The position numbers were made by a program, and so were the translations under genes. This document shows positions 36,431-45,662 of a DNA stretch of 64,000 nucleotides, in pieces. The stretch lies in NCBI RefSeq assembly GCF_024346455.1, contig NZ_JAGQCY010000004.1:62001-126000 (forward strand), in the 5' to 3' direction. Positions within the stretch are counted from its first letter, which is position 1. The number at the start of each line of letters is the position of its first letter. Source of the DNA: Cyanobium sp. Aljojuca 7A6. Its GTDB lineage: Bacteria > Cyanobacteriota > Cyanobacteriia > PCC-6307 > Cyanobiaceae. The notes beneath the pieces are model-generated. The model did no database searches, had not been told where the DNA came from, and saw only the letters and a program-made list of their open reading frames with translations.

Positions 36431-37615
36431 TCATGCGGCCACTGGTTGGGGACAGAGCTCCTGGTAGAGCTTCTCGAGAGCGTCGATGTTGCCTGTCAGG
36501 GTGTAGCGCTCCAAGGCTCTGTTGCGGGCCCGTCGTCCCAGTTCGGCCGTCAGGACCGGCTGGTCCCGCAGCACCGGCAGCAGGGTGCGCAACTGGGTGG
36601 TGACGCCCTGGGTGCTGATCACGATCCCCGCACCACCCTCCAGCACTTCTCCATCGGCCCCAGCATCGGTGGCCACGCAGGCGGTGCCGCAGGCCATGGC
36701 CTCGAGCAGGGCCAGGGAGAGGCCCTCCACCAGCGATGGCAGCAGAAAGACCTCAGCCAGTTGCAGCAGGGCCACCCGCCGGGCTCGGCTGGCCTCGTAG
36801 CCCCACCAGATCACGTCGGCTTCGGTGCCGCTCTGGAGGGAGGAGCGCAGGGGGCCATCCCCCACGATGACGAGCACACAACCCTCGGGACGCACGAGCC
36901 GCCAGGCCTTCAGCAGGGCCTCGACATTTTTTTCTGTGGCCACCCGGCCCATGTACAGGAACACGCGCCGGCCGCCCACCCTCAGCCGCAGTTGGGCCAG
37001 TTCGGGTTCGCTGGCTGGGGCGGCCGGCGTCCAGGCGTCGGTGTCCACACCGTTGGGGATCACCGCCAGCCGCTCCCGACGCACCCCCAGGCGCACCAGC
37101 ACCTCCGCCTGCAGCTCGGAGAACACGATCACCCGATCAAATTTCGCCAGGGAGGGCGCGTAAAGCTGGTAGGTCAGCTGCTGGGTGCCCGCCGTCAGGT
37201 TGCGCAGCCCGGCGTCGAACGGGGGATGGAAGGTGGCCACCAAGGGGAGCCCCAGCTGCTGACAGAGGTCGGGCAACCGGAAGTCGAGGGGGGAGAGGGT
37301 GAGGCTGGCGTGCACCAGATCGGGCCGCTGCCGCTCCAGGGACTCCCGCAACTCCCGCTGGGCCCCTGGGGAGGGGATCGTGTACACCTGCGACTTCACG
37401 AGGTAGGGGAGGGCCACCTCAGGGTTGTCGTCTGGCCGCCCGAGCACGGTGGGCTCACCCGCCCCCGCTTCCGGCCTGCCCAGGGAGGGAGTGGGCGTGT
37501 CGAAGTGGATGAAGCTCACCGAATGGCCTCGCTGCCGGAGGGCTTCGGTGGTGCTCAAGCCGTAGGTGACGTTGCCGCAGAACGGGGATTTCTTGCCCAA
37601 CCAGGCAATGTGCAT
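36431..37615 (-). CDS. Glycosyltransferase family 4
   Basis: GT-B glycosyltransferase (394 aa from the ATG at 37613-37615, MHIAWLGKKSPFCGNVTYGL; seven further residues are possible). The acceptor side has GNVTYGLSTTEALRQRGHSVSF; the donor side has VIPNGVDTDAWTP, FLYMGRVATEKNVEALLKAWR, VIVGDGPLRSSL and PSLVEGLSLALLEAMACGTACVAT with the EX7E motif. Its N-terminus is familiar from cyanobacterial genomes, but donor and acceptor are not established. It lies 51 bp downstream of the MFS gene and may belong to the hpf-deoC-recO-MFS transcript. Confidence 0.87.
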   Translation of the reverse strand: MHIAWLGKKSPFCGNVTYGLSTTEALRQRGHSVSFIHFDTPTPSLGRPEAGAGEPTVLGRPDDNPEVALPYLVKSQVYTIPSPGAQRELRESLERQRPDLVHASLTLSPLDFRLPDLCQQLGLPLVATFHPPFDAGLRNLTAGTQQLTYQLYAPSLAKFDRVIVFSELQAEVLVRLGVRRERLAVIPNGVDTDAWTPAAPASEPELAQLRLRVGGRRVFLYMGRVATEKNVEALLKAWRLVRPEGCVLVIVGDGPLRSSLQSGTEADVIWWGYEASRARRVALLQLAEVFLLPSLVEGLSLALLEAMACGTACVATDAGADGEVLEGGAGIVISTQGVTTQLRTLLPVLRDQPVLTAELGRRARNRALERYTLTGNIDALEKLYQELCPQPVAA

Positions 37616-37666
37616 CACCTGTATGGCCTTACGCAACAGCCGAATTTAGCAGCGTTGGGCCAGCCT

Positions 37667-39007
37667 TCAGCTGTTCCGCCAGGGGCGTTCACTCAGGGCG
37701 GCGACGGCCGCGATGGCCGCCAGCCCCCACAGCACCGGCAGCAGCCCGTAGCGGCTCACCACGGTGCCCGCCAAAACCAGGGGAAGGCTGAGGGCGATGT
37801 TGATCAGGTTGTTCTGCAGGCCGAACACCCGACCCCGCTGGTTTTCCGGAGTGTCTTCCTGGATCGTGGTCTGGGCGGGGATCGCCAGCAGGGCGGCGCC
37901 CACCCCCAGCAGGCCGCAGAGCAGCAGGGTGAAGACCAGATTTCCGCGCAGCTGGCCGAGCAGCACCAGGCACCAGGCGATGGTCCCCAGTCCCGCACTG
38001 GCCAGGGCACGCCGGCTGAAGCGTTCACCCAGCTGGGCCATGGCCAGGGCCCCGACGGCCAGTCCCAGCCCGCTCATGGCCAGCAAAACCCCGAAACGGG
38101 TGGGACCGAGCCCGCCGATCTCGGCCGCGAGGCTGATCGCCAGTACATAGAGGGCCGCCAACAGGCTGTAGAGCAGCACCAGCTGGATCATGGCGCTGCG
38201 CACCTTGGGCCGCTCCCGCAGCACCTGCACTCCTTCGCCGATCTCTTCCCACACGGAGATGGTGCGGGGCAGCCGCGGCGGTTCCGGGATCTCGATCCCG
38301 GCGATGGCCACGGCCGCGGCGCCGTAGCAGAGCGGCAGCAGCACGAATTCCCCGCCCGGGATGCCCACCTGGGCGAGCAGGGTGCGCAGCAGGCGCAGGA
38401 TCGGATCGCCGAGGGCGAAACCGACGATGGTGGCGGCCATGCTGGTGGCCTGATACACCGAGTTGGCGGCGAGCAGCTGGTTGTAATTCACCAGCAGGGG
38501 GATCGCCGCCTGCTCGGCCGGGGCGAAAAACTGGGTCAGCACCGACTCGAAGAACGTCATCAGCACCAGGGCCCAGTAGCCCCAGCTGAGCCCCAGCCAC
38601 ATTGGCCCTGGCAGCAGGCACAGGGGGGCGAGCATCACCAGTCCGGCGCGCAGGCCGTTGGAGGCCACCATCACGGTGCGCTTCGGCCAGCGGTCAGCCC
38701 AGACGCCGGCCACCGTGCCCAGAAGCATGGCCGGCACGGTGTTCGCCACGTAAATCCCTGTGGCCAGCAGGGTGATCATCTGGGCCCGGGTCTCGAAGCT
38801 CATCCGGAAGGCCGCGGCCGCCTCGGCAAGCGCTTCGTTGCTCTGGGGGGTGTCCGTCACCCAGTACTGGGCGATCAGGAACACCATCAGCACGATGTAG
38901 AACTTGTCCGCCAGCTGGGAGAACACCTGGCCGATCCAGAGACGCCGGAACCCCGGCAGGGCGAGGACTCCGGCCAGCCCCCTCTCGGTCTTGCCGCTCG
39001 GGCTCAT
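37667..39007 (-). CDS. MFS transporter
   Basis: About 446 residues with twelve predicted helices. The start is the ATG at 39005-39007, which overlaps the recO stop (ATGA); the longer frame upstream merely reads through recO. It has the MFS loop motif GVWADRWPKRTVM after helix 2 and a second-half counterpart (AQLGERFSRRALASAG), and resembles the MFS_3/enterobactin-exporter-like group. Substrate unknown. Confidence 0.88.
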   Translation of the reverse strand: MSPSGKTERGLAGVLALPGFRRLWIGQVFSQLADKFYIVLMVFLIAQYWVTDTPQSNEALAEAAAAFRMSFETRAQMITLLATGIYVANTVPAMLLGTVAGVWADRWPKRTVMVASNGLRAGLVMLAPLCLLPGPMWLGLSWGYWALVLMTFFESVLTQFFAPAEQAAIPLLVNYNQLLAANSVYQATSMAATIVGFALGDPILRLLRTLLAQVGIPGGEFVLLPLCYGAAAVAIAGIEIPEPPRLPRTISVWEEIGEGVQVLRERPKVRSAMIQLVLLYSLLAALYVLAISLAAEIGGLGPTRFGVLLAMSGLGLAVGALAMAQLGERFSRRALASAGLGTIAWCLVLLGQLRGNLVFTLLLCGLLGVGAALLAIPAQTTIQEDTPENQRGRVFGLQNNLINIALSLPLVLAGTVVSRYGLLPVLWGLAAIAAVAALSERPWRNS

Positions 39008-39810
39008 GCTGGCTCGGACGGTTGGGAGGGCATCGAATCGCAGGCGGTCCGCAGCAGTCTGAAGGCTCGCGGTCTCTGACCGAGATGCTCGCCGCACCAC
39101 GACTCCACCAGATCCAGAAGGTGCAGCCATACCGCTTCCGGCCCCATCAGCTGCCCGTCATGGCGGCGTGGGGGAGCAGGGCGCGTCAGCCTTTGCAGCA
39201 GGGCCAGTTCGGAAGGGTTGAGCATCACCCGGGCACCGGGGATCGCACCGATCGCCAGTCCCTCGTTGGGCAGCAGGCTGCAGCGCCAGTCCCAGTCACC
39301 GATCGGCGGCAGCAGCGGAGCGCCACTGCGGATGCAATGCTGCAGCGGCAGGGCGAAGCCCCCCAGGGCCAGCAGGTGGACGCTTCCCTGCACGGCCACC
39401 GCCAGGGCCTCGGCCCGATCGGCGCGATCCGTCACCACCGCCTCCAGCCGCCCGAGCTGGAGCAGCAGGTCGGCGAGCACCCCCGGGGCAGGCGCCTCAC
39501 TGGGCACGAGTTTCAGGCACAGCTCGGCCAGGGCCTGGGCGGCGGCCAGGGTCTCCAGCCGCTGGGCCAGGCCGCTGTAATTGCGCAGCATCCGCAGCTG
39601 CCTGACCCGCCCGAGGCCGCTGCGGTCGCCCACCTGGAGAAACAGGTGGGCCAGGGGCACGGCGGCGGCCAGGCTGCTTTTCGGCCGCCGTGCGCCCGGC
39701 ACCGCCAGCCGGGTCAGACCTTCGCCCTCGCTGAGCAGGGTGAGCAGCCGGTCGTGTTCCCCCAGGGGGCGACAGGTGAGCGCCAGGCCCTCAAGCTGGC
39801 GTTCAGGCAC
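39004..39810 (-). CDS. recO: DNA repair protein RecO
   Basis: RecFOR-pathway mediator that helps load RecA onto SSB-coated DNA and anneals strands. N-terminal OB-fold (LEGLALTCRPLGEHDRLLTLLSEGEGLTRLAVPGARRPKSSL) then a helical domain (YSGLAQRLETLAAAQALAELCLKLV) match the family; 268 aa. The zinc-finger cysteines seen in some RecO proteins are not clearly present. GTG start overlaps deoC by 8 bp and the end overlaps the MFS gene by 4 bp. Confidence 0.88.
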   Translation of the reverse strand: MPERQLEGLALTCRPLGEHDRLLTLLSEGEGLTRLAVPGARRPKSSLAAAVPLAHLFLQVGDRSGLGRVRQLRMLRNYSGLAQRLETLAAAQALAELCLKLVPSEAPAPGVLADLLLQLGRLEAVVTDRADRAEALAVAVQGSVHLLALGGFALPLQHCIRSGAPLLPPIGDWDWRCSLLPNEGLAIGAIPGARVMLNPSELALLQRLTRPAPPRRHDGQLMGPEAVWLHLLDLVESWCGEHLGQRPRAFRLLRTACDSMPSQPSEPA

Positions 39811-40480
39811 CGGCGCGCAGGGCCTGCATCAGGGCCACGCCTCGGCTCGTACCCAGGCGGCTGGCCCCGGCGGCCACCAGGGCGAGCGCCTGCTCCAGAT
39901 CGGCAATGCCGCCGGAGGCCTTGACCGCGGCCCGGCCCCTGGCCAGAGCCACCAGCTGGCCTACCTGGTCGGTCGTCACCGGAGGACCGAAGCCGCTGCC
40001 GGTCTTGAGGTAGCGCACGCCGGCGTCGATGCTGATCTCCACCAGCAGGGCCAGGGCTTCCGGATCGAGGCGGCCCACCTCCAGGATCACCTTCACCGGC
40101 AGGCCCAGGTCGGTGATGGCCGCCAGGTCATCGAGCACGGCGCTGCCGTCGCCATCGGCGAGGGCGCCGAAATCCGGCACCACGTCCAGCTCATCGGCAC
40201 CGGCGGCGGCGGCCCACTCCGCCTCGGCCCGTTTGATCGCTGCGGGGATGGCTCCGAAGGGAAACCCCACCACGGCGATCAGTTTCACTGCCCCTTCGAC
40301 CGGCAACCGTTCGCGGGCCAGCGGTAGCCAACGCGAGGCCAGGCACACGCCGGCGAAGCCGAAATGGCGGGCCTCATCGCAGCAGCGGAAGATCGCCTCC
40401 TGGCCTTGGTGGGGGTCCAGGAGCGCGTGATCGATCAGGGGCGCGAGATCGGGCCGTTCCTGCTCCCGCTTAGGTGTCAC
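39803..40480 (-). CDS. deoC: Deoxyribose-phosphate aldolase DeoC
   Basis: Class I aldolase splitting 2-deoxyribose 5-phosphate into glyceraldehyde 3-phosphate and acetaldehyde. The GTG at 40478-40480 gives VTPKREQERPDLAPLIDHALLDP (225 aa); a longer frame overlaps hpf and is unlikely. Signatures: the Schiff-base lysine in YLKTGSGFG, the second lysine in AVKASGGI, plus VVGFPFGA and ELDVVPDFG. It overlaps hpf by 11 bp and recO by 8 bp. Confidence 0.92.
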   Translation of the reverse strand: MTPKREQERPDLAPLIDHALLDPHQGQEAIFRCCDEARHFGFAGVCLASRWLPLARERLPVEGAVKLIAVVGFPFGAIPAAIKRAEAEWAAAAGADELDVVPDFGALADGDGSAVLDDLAAITDLGLPVKVILEVGRLDPEALALLVEISIDAGVRYLKTGSGFGPPVTTDQVGQLVALARGRAAVKASGGIADLEQALALVAAGASRLGTSRGVALMQALRAGA

Positions 40481-41057
40481 GGGCCTGGATGACGCCGAAG
40501 CCACCGTGGTTGCGTCGGTAGACCACCTGGATCTGGCCCGTGGCCGCATCCCGGAACACGTAGAAGTCGTGGTCGATCAGATCCAGCTGATGCAGGGCTT
40601 CCTCCAGGTCCATCGACGGCATGGCGAAGTACTTGCGGCGCACGCCCCGATGCGGCACGGCGGGTTCAAGCCCCTCGGTCAGGGAGTCGCCGGGATTGGG
40701 AAGCGTGGCCGCTCCGGCCTCTTCCGCGGCGGCTGAGCGGTGCACGGGTCCCTGGGTGCGCTCCTGGAGGCGGTCCTTGTAGCGGGTCAGCTGACGGCTC
40801 AGCTTGGTGGCCACCAGGTCGATGCTGGCGTACAGGTTCTCGCTGCGTTCCTGGGCCCGGATCACCACGCCGTTGGCGAAAACGGTGACTTCGGCTGTCT
40901 GCTGCGGAACCCTGGGGTTGCGGGCCACCGACAGATGCACATCGGCTTCCTTGACGAGGCCATCGAAGTGACTGATGGCGCGGTTGAGCTTGGCTTCGGT
41001 GTACTCCCTGATCGCTGGTGTGACGTCGAGGTTGCGGCCGTGGATCAGCAGTTTCAT
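40470..41057 (-). CDS. hpf: Long-form ribosome hibernation promoting factor (LrtA type)
   Basis: Dimerises 70S ribosomes into inactive 100S particles in darkness or starvation. 195 residues: an N-terminal RaiA/YfiA domain (MKLLIHGRNLDVTPAIREYTEAKLNRAI...VHLSVARNP) and the C-terminal dimerisation domain (RRKYFAMPSMDLEEALHQLDLIDHDFYVFRDAATGQIQVVYRR). In cyanobacteria this is lrtA, the light-repressed transcript, so dark induction is expected. The start ATG at 41055-41057 is fixed by the family N-terminus; the open frame upstream is non-coding. Heads the hpf-deoC-recO-MFS run. Confidence 0.93.
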   Translation of the reverse strand: MKLLIHGRNLDVTPAIREYTEAKLNRAISHFDGLVKEADVHLSVARNPRVPQQTAEVTVFANGVVIRAQERSENLYASIDLVATKLSRQLTRYKDRLQERTQGPVHRSAAAEEAGAATLPNPGDSLTEGLEPAVPHRGVRRKYFAMPSMDLEEALHQLDLIDHDFYVFRDAATGQIQVVYRRNHGGFGVIQARDT

Positions 41058-41120
41058 TCGGGTGCTCGCCTCCAGAGGAATTCTGGCTCTGGGGCTCCCC
41101 CAGGCTAGGAACACAGGTGC

Positions 41121-41801
41121 ATGGCCCCCAACACTCCCGCAATTCTTTTTGAAGCCCAGTCCCCGGTGCCCTTTCCGCTGGCCTGGGACTGGCAGCGCCG
41201 TCTGCAGCGTCGTCGACTCGACGATCCCTCCACCCCCGACGCCGTGCTGCTGCTGCAGCACACCCCCTGCTACACCCTGGGCCGGGGGGCCAGCCTGTCT
41301 CACCTGGGCTTTGACCCGGACCAGCCGCCCCTGCCCCTCTATCGCATCGATCGGGGGGGAGAGGTCACCCACCACGGGCCCGGCCAGCTCGTCCTTTACC
41401 CGGTGCTCGATCTCCAGCGTCATGGCGGGGACCTGCACCTCTATCTGCGGGCTCTCGAGGACGTGGTGCTGGCCGTGTTGCAGGGCCTCGGGCTGGAGGG
41501 AGAGCGCATCGAGGGACTCACCGGAGTCTGGCTCGAGGGCCGCAAGCTGGCGGCGATCGGGGTGGGGGCCCGGCGCTGGATCAGCCAGCACGGCCTGGCC
41601 CTGAACGTAGACGGCTCCCTGGAGGGCTTCGGGGCGATCGTTCCCTGCGGGCTGGCCGGCCGGCCGGTGGGACAGCTGGCGGACTGGTTACCTTCCCTTA
41701 CCTCGGAGCAGGTGGCCCCGCTGCTGCTGGCGGCTTTTGCCCGCCGCTTCGGTCTGACCCTGCGGCCGCCGCGGCCGGAAGAAGGACTGGGAGAATCCTG
41801 A
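41121..41801 (+). CDS. lipB: Octanoyl-(acyl-carrier protein) transferase LipB
   Basis: Transfers octanoate from ACP to lipoyl domains, the first step of lipoate attachment. [21 protein letters not shown] is the PROSITE-type block, K in [12 protein letters not shown] and the catalytic cysteine in IVPCGLAG form the Lys-Cys dyad. 226 aa. The lipoyl-bearing PDH E2 is encoded at 44.3 kb and E3 at 5.6 kb. Divergent from hpf across 63 bp. Confidence 0.93.
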   Translation: MAPNTPAILFEAQSPVPFPLAWDWQRRLQRRRLDDPSTPDAVLLLQHTPCYTLGRGASLSHLGFDPDQPPLPLYRIDRGGEVTHHGPGQLVLYPVLDLQRHGGDLHLYLRALEDVVLAVLQGLGLEGERIEGLTGVWLEGRKLAAIGVGARRWISQHGLALNVDGSLEGFGAIVPCGLAGRPVGQLADWLPSLTSEQVAPLLLAAFARRFGLTLRPPRPEEGLGES

Positions 41802-41828
41802 TCTTGCTTTGCACCGCGCCGGCTGCCC

Positions 41829-43769
41829 ATGAACGCCAGAGCCGAGATTCACTGGGGCGGCAACGCCCAGGACCGCCTTGCCCTTGCCGGCCGCCGCGAC
41901 TGGAGCCAGCTCAAGGGACTCGAGGGCCTCTGGCCTGAACTGGAGCGCCTGTATGGCTCCCAGGTGGCGTTGGACGCCCCCCATGGCCGCCATCCGGAAA
42001 CATTGCGATTCGACGAGCTGCGCCAGGCGATCGACCGGGCCGCGGCGGCCTTTGCCGATCTGGGGGTGGCCGGCGGCGACGTGGTGGCCCTGTTCGCGGA
42101 AAACGGTCCCCGCTGGTTGGTGGCCGACCAGGGGCTGATGCGGGCCGGCGCCGCCAATGCTGTACGCGGCAGCGCGGCTCCGGCCGAGGAGTTGCGTTAC
42201 ATCCTCGAAGACTCCGGTGCCGTGGGTCTGGTGCTGGAGTCGGCCGCCCTGCTGGAGCGGCTGGCCCTCGATGGACCGGCCCTGGAGCGACTCCGCTTCG
42301 TGCTGCTGCTGGAGGGGGAGGCCCCCACGGCCCCTGTGGCGCTGCCCTGCCTCACCTGGGAGGCCTTCCTGGCGCTCGGCGCCTCCAGGCCCGTGCCGCC
42401 TTCCCCCACGGGGGGGCCCGAGCGGCTGGCCACGCTGCTGTACACCTCCGGCACCACGGGCCAGCCCAAGGGAGTCCCACTCAGCCATGCCAACCTGCTG
42501 CACCAGCTGCGCACCCTCGGGGTGGCGGTGTCCCCGAGCCCGGGTGATCACGCCCTTTCCGTGCTGCCGATCTGGCATGCCTACGAGCGCACCGCCGAGT
42601 ACTTCCTGCTGAGCTGCGGCTGCCGCCAGACCTACACCACCCTCAAGCAGTTGCGCTCCGATCTGCAGACGGTGCGCCCCCAGTACCTGATCAGTGTGCC
42701 GCGGTTGTGGGAGGCCCTGCTCTCCGGCTTCGAGGACGCCCTGGCGGCCATGCCGCCCTCCCGACAGCGCCTGCTGCGCAAGGCCCTGGGTGCCAGCCGG
42801 GCCTTCCACCGGCGCCAGCGTGTGGCCCTTGATCTCACCTTGAAGCAGGAGTCCCCGGCCGATCGGCTCCTGGCTGCGGCGGGTGCCCTGCTGATCTGGC
42901 CGCTGCACGCGACGGCCGGGGCCCTGCTCTGGCCGAAGGTGCGCGGCCAGTTGGTGGGGGGTCGGCTGCGCACGGCCATCAGCGGTGGCGGTGCCCTGGC
43001 CATCCACGTCGATGGCTTCTTCGAGGCGGTCGGCATCGAGTTGCTGGTGGGCTATGGGCTCACCGAGACCAGCCCGGTCCTCGCCTGCCGCAGACCCTGG
43101 AGCAACCGTCGCGGCAGCGCCGGGCTGCCCCTGCCGGACACAGGCCTGAAGGTGGTGGACCCCGCCAGCCGGGCCCCACTGGCCCTCGGTGAGCGGGGGT
43201 TGGTGCTGGCGAAAGGCCCCCAGGTGATGGCGGGCTACCACAACAAGCCCGAGGCCACGGCCAAGGTGCTGGATGGGGAGGGCTGGTTCGACACCGGCGA
43301 TCTGGGCCTTTTGCTGGCCGATGGAACCCTGGTGCTGACGGGCCGGGCCAAGGACACGATCGTGCTCAGCAGCGGCGAAAACATCGAGCCCGGACCCCTG
43401 GAGGAGGCCTTGGTGGCCTCGCCGCTGGTGGAGCAGGTGATGCTGGTGGGCCAGGATCGCAAGCAGCTCGGAGCCCTTGTGGTGCCGAAGGCAGAAGCCC
43501 TGCAGTCGTTCGCCGCCGCGGCCAACCTGCCCTATTCGGGCTCCGAAGCCAGCCCCGACCCGGCCCTGCTGCGGGCCCTGGCCCGCGAGTGCAATCGCCT
43601 GCTGGCGGCCCGCCCGGGGTCCCGCCCGGACGAGCGGCTCGGCGGCGTGACCCTGGTGGAGCCCTTCAGCATTGACAACGGCCTGCTCACCCAGACCCTG
43701 AAGCAACGACGGGATCGCATCGCCGACCGGGACCGGGGCGCCATCGCCGCGCTCTACGGGGAGAGCTGA
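41829..43769 (+). CDS. AMP-forming long-chain acyl-CoA/acyl-ACP synthetase
   Basis: 646-residue adenylate-forming enzyme. The AMP-binding motif TLLYTSGTTGQPKGVPLSH, the AMP-contact YGLTETSP, the hinge GWFDTGDLG and the C-terminal catalytic region GRAKDTIVLSSGENIEP are intact. In cyanobacteria the single such enzyme (AAS type) mainly activates free fatty acids to acyl-ACP for recycling of membrane lipids, so that is the likely role. It starts 27 bp after lipB. Confidence 0.9.
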   Translation: MNARAEIHWGGNAQDRLALAGRRDWSQLKGLEGLWPELERLYGSQVALDAPHGRHPETLRFDELRQAIDRAAAAFADLGVAGGDVVALFAENGPRWLVADQGLMRAGAANAVRGSAAPAEELRYILEDSGAVGLVLESAALLERLALDGPALERLRFVLLLEGEAPTAPVALPCLTWEAFLALGASRPVPPSPTGGPERLATLLYTSGTTGQPKGVPLSHANLLHQLRTLGVAVSPSPGDHALSVLPIWHAYERTAEYFLLSCGCRQTYTTLKQLRSDLQTVRPQYLISVPRLWEALLSGFEDALAAMPPSRQRLLRKALGASRAFHRRQRVALDLTLKQESPADRLLAAAGALLIWPLHATAGALLWPKVRGQLVGGRLRTAISGGGALAIHVDGFFEAVGIELLVGYGLTETSPVLACRRPWSNRRGSAGLPLPDTGLKVVDPASRAPLALGERGLVLAKGPQVMAGYHNKPEATAKVLDGEGWFDTGDLGLLLADGTLVLTGRAKDTIVLSSGENIEPGPLEEALVASPLVEQVMLVGQDRKQLGALVVPKAEALQSFAAAANLPYSGSEASPDPALLRALARECNRLLAARPGSRPDERLGGVTLVEPFSIDNGLLTQTLKQRRDRIADRDRGAIAALYGES

Positions 43770-43827
43770 CCCATGGTTGACCGGATCGCCCGTGGCCTGA
43801 CAGCCTGAGCCCTGCACCTGCAGTCCC

Positions 43828-44271
43828 ATGGCCGACGGCAACAGCCTGAACATCAAGCGATCGATCACGGTGAGAGCCGTGGTCACGCCGCGCTGGAAGG
43901 AAGATGCCGAGCGTGAGCTCAGCAATGCCCTCACCAACTTCGACCAGCAACTGGCCCAGCTGGAGCAGGAGGGACAACGGCTGGTCGACGAGATCCGTCG
44001 CCAGAGCGCCAATCCCCTCGATCCCCGGGTGCAGGAGCAGGTGGGCTCGGTGCAGCAGCAGGTGGCGGCCAAGCGGGCCGAGTTCGAGGAGCAGAAACGC
44101 CAGGTGCTGGAGCAGCAGCGCCAGGTGCGGGAACTGGAGATGGAGCAGGTGGTGGAGCAGGGGCAGATCGAAAGCTTCTGCGATGTCCAGGTGGGCGACA
44201 ACCTGGTGCAGAAGCTGCAGGTGTCGGTGCTGGTGCGGGACGGGGTGATTGAGGCGATTGAGGGGGGTTGA
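43828..44271 (+). CDS. YlqD-family protein
   Basis: 147 residues: a short beta segment (LNIKRSITVRAVVTPRWKEDAERELSNAL), a long Q/E/R-rich coiled coil (about 40-110), and a C-terminal beta segment (CDVQVGDNLVQKLQVSVLVRDGVIEAIEGG). This is the YlqD (DUF2869-like) architecture found in firmicutes and cyanobacteria; the function is not established. No membrane segment. Located between the acyl-ACP synthetase and PDH E2 genes. Confidence 0.8.
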   Translation: MADGNSLNIKRSITVRAVVTPRWKEDAERELSNALTNFDQQLAQLEQEGQRLVDEIRRQSANPLDPRVQEQVGSVQQQVAAKRAEFEEQKRQVLEQQRQVRELEMEQVVEQGQIESFCDVQVGDNLVQKLQVSVLVRDGVIEAIEGG

Positions 44272-44317
44272 TCCTTCCGCCGCCTAAAATTCCCCCCATC
44301 AAAGAGGCAGTCCCCCG

Positions 44318-45646
44318 TTGGCCACCCACGAAATCTTCATGCCGGCCCTCAGCTCCACCATGACGGAGGGCAAGATCGTGGAGTGGCTCAAGAAACCCGG
44401 TGAGCGGGTCGAACGGGGCGAGTCGGTGCTTGTGGTTGAGTCCGACAAGGCCGACATGGATGTGGAGGCCTTCCAGGAGGGCTTCCTGGCGGCCGTGTTG
44501 ATGGAGGCGGGAAGCACGGCTCCGGTGGGCGAAACGATCGGTCTGATCGTGGAAACCGAAGCTGAGATCGCGGTGGCCAAGGCGTCGGCACCGGCACCGG
44601 TTGCGGCGGCACCCGCTCCGGCCGCCCCCACTCCTGCTGCAGCCACGCCCACCCCAGCCCCGGCCTCGCCCCCACCGGCTCCGGCCCCCGCTGCTCCGTT
44701 GCCGGTCGCGGTGCCTGCCAGCGCCGGCGACGGCCGTGTGGTGGCCACCCCCCGGGCCCGCAAACTGGCCGCCCAGCTGGGGGTGGCCCTGGCTTCGGTG
44801 CGGGGCAGCGGACCCAACGGCAGGATCCAGGCCGAGGATGTGGAGCAGGCCACCGGCCAACCGGTGAGCCTGCCGCGGGTGGCCGAGGGCACCGCTCCGG
44901 CGATGGCGGTGGCGGCCGGCAACGGCGCCGCTGCCGCCCCGGCCGCGCCTGCGGGTCAGGCCTTCGGCCGCGCTGGTGAGACGGTGGCTTTCAACACCCT
45001 GCAGCAGGCCGTCGTCCGCAACATGAACGCCAGCCTGGCGGTCCCCTGCTTCCACGTCGGCTACACGATCACCACCGACCGACTTGACGCCTTTTACAAG
45101 CAGGTGAAGTCCAAGGGCGTCACCATGACGGCCCTGCTGGCCAAGGCCGTCGGCCAGACCCTGGCCCGCCACCCCCAGCTGAACGCCTCGGCCAGTGAGG
45201 CCGGCATGGCCTATCCGGCCGCCATCAACGTGGCGGTGGCGGTGGCCATGGATGACGGCGGCCTGATCACACCGGTCCTGGCCGATGCCGACCGCACCGA
45301 TCTCTACGCGCTGTCGCGCCAGTGGGCCGATCTGGTGGCCCGCTCCCGCTCCAAGCAGCTCAAACCGGAGGAGTACACCACCGGCACCTTCACCCTCTCC
45401 AACCTGGGCATGTTCGGCGTCGATCGCTTCGACGCGATCCTCCCCCCCGGCACCGGCGCCATCCTGGCGGTGGCCGCGTCACGCCCCGTGGTGGTGGCCC
45501 TCAAGGACGGTTCGATCGCCGTGCGGCGCCAGATGCAGGTGAATCTCACGGCCGATCACCGCGTCATCTACGGCACCCATGCCGCCGCCTTCCTCAAGGA
45601 TCTGGCCGACCTGATCGAGAACCGCCCCGAAAGCCTGGCCCTCTAG
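44318..45646 (+). CDS. pdhC: Pyruvate dehydrogenase E2 (dihydrolipoamide acetyltransferase)
   Basis: Core of the pyruvate dehydrogenase complex. A single lipoyl domain (residues 1-80, lipoylated lysine in VESDKADMDVE), an Ala/Pro-rich flexible linker (about 88-140), the E1/E3-binding domain (VVATPRARKLAAQLGVALASVRGSGPNGRIQAEDV), a second linker, and the catalytic domain with NLTADHRVIYG at the C-terminus. TTG start with AGAGG upstream. E3 (lpd) and the lipoate enzyme LipB are encoded in the same window. Confidence 0.93.
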   Translation: MATHEIFMPALSSTMTEGKIVEWLKKPGERVERGESVLVVESDKADMDVEAFQEGFLAAVLMEAGSTAPVGETIGLIVETEAEIAVAKASAPAPVAAAPAPAAPTPAAATPTPAPASPPPAPAPAAPLPVAVPASAGDGRVVATPRARKLAAQLGVALASVRGSGPNGRIQAEDVEQATGQPVSLPRVAEGTAPAMAVAAGNGAAAAPAAPAGQAFGRAGETVAFNTLQQAVVRNMNASLAVPCFHVGYTITTDRLDAFYKQVKSKGVTMTALLAKAVGQTLARHPQLNASASEAGMAYPAAINVAVAVAMDDGGLITPVLADADRTDLYALSRQWADLVARSRSKQLKPEEYTTGTFTLSNLGMFGVDRFDAILPPGTGAILAVAASRPVVVALKDGSIAVRRQMQVNLTADHRVIYGTHAAAFLKDLADLIENRPESLAL

Positions 45647-45662
45647 GGATCGCCGCCCCGCC

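Noticed and set aside
36446-39079. 877-codon plus-strand frame across the GT4 and MFS genes
   Set aside because: Spans two well-supported minus-strand genes; low-complexity translation typical of shadows.
41688-44201. 837-codon minus-strand frame opposite lipB/acyl-ACP synthetase/ylqD
   Set aside because: Covers three well-supported plus-strand genes and shows no motif.
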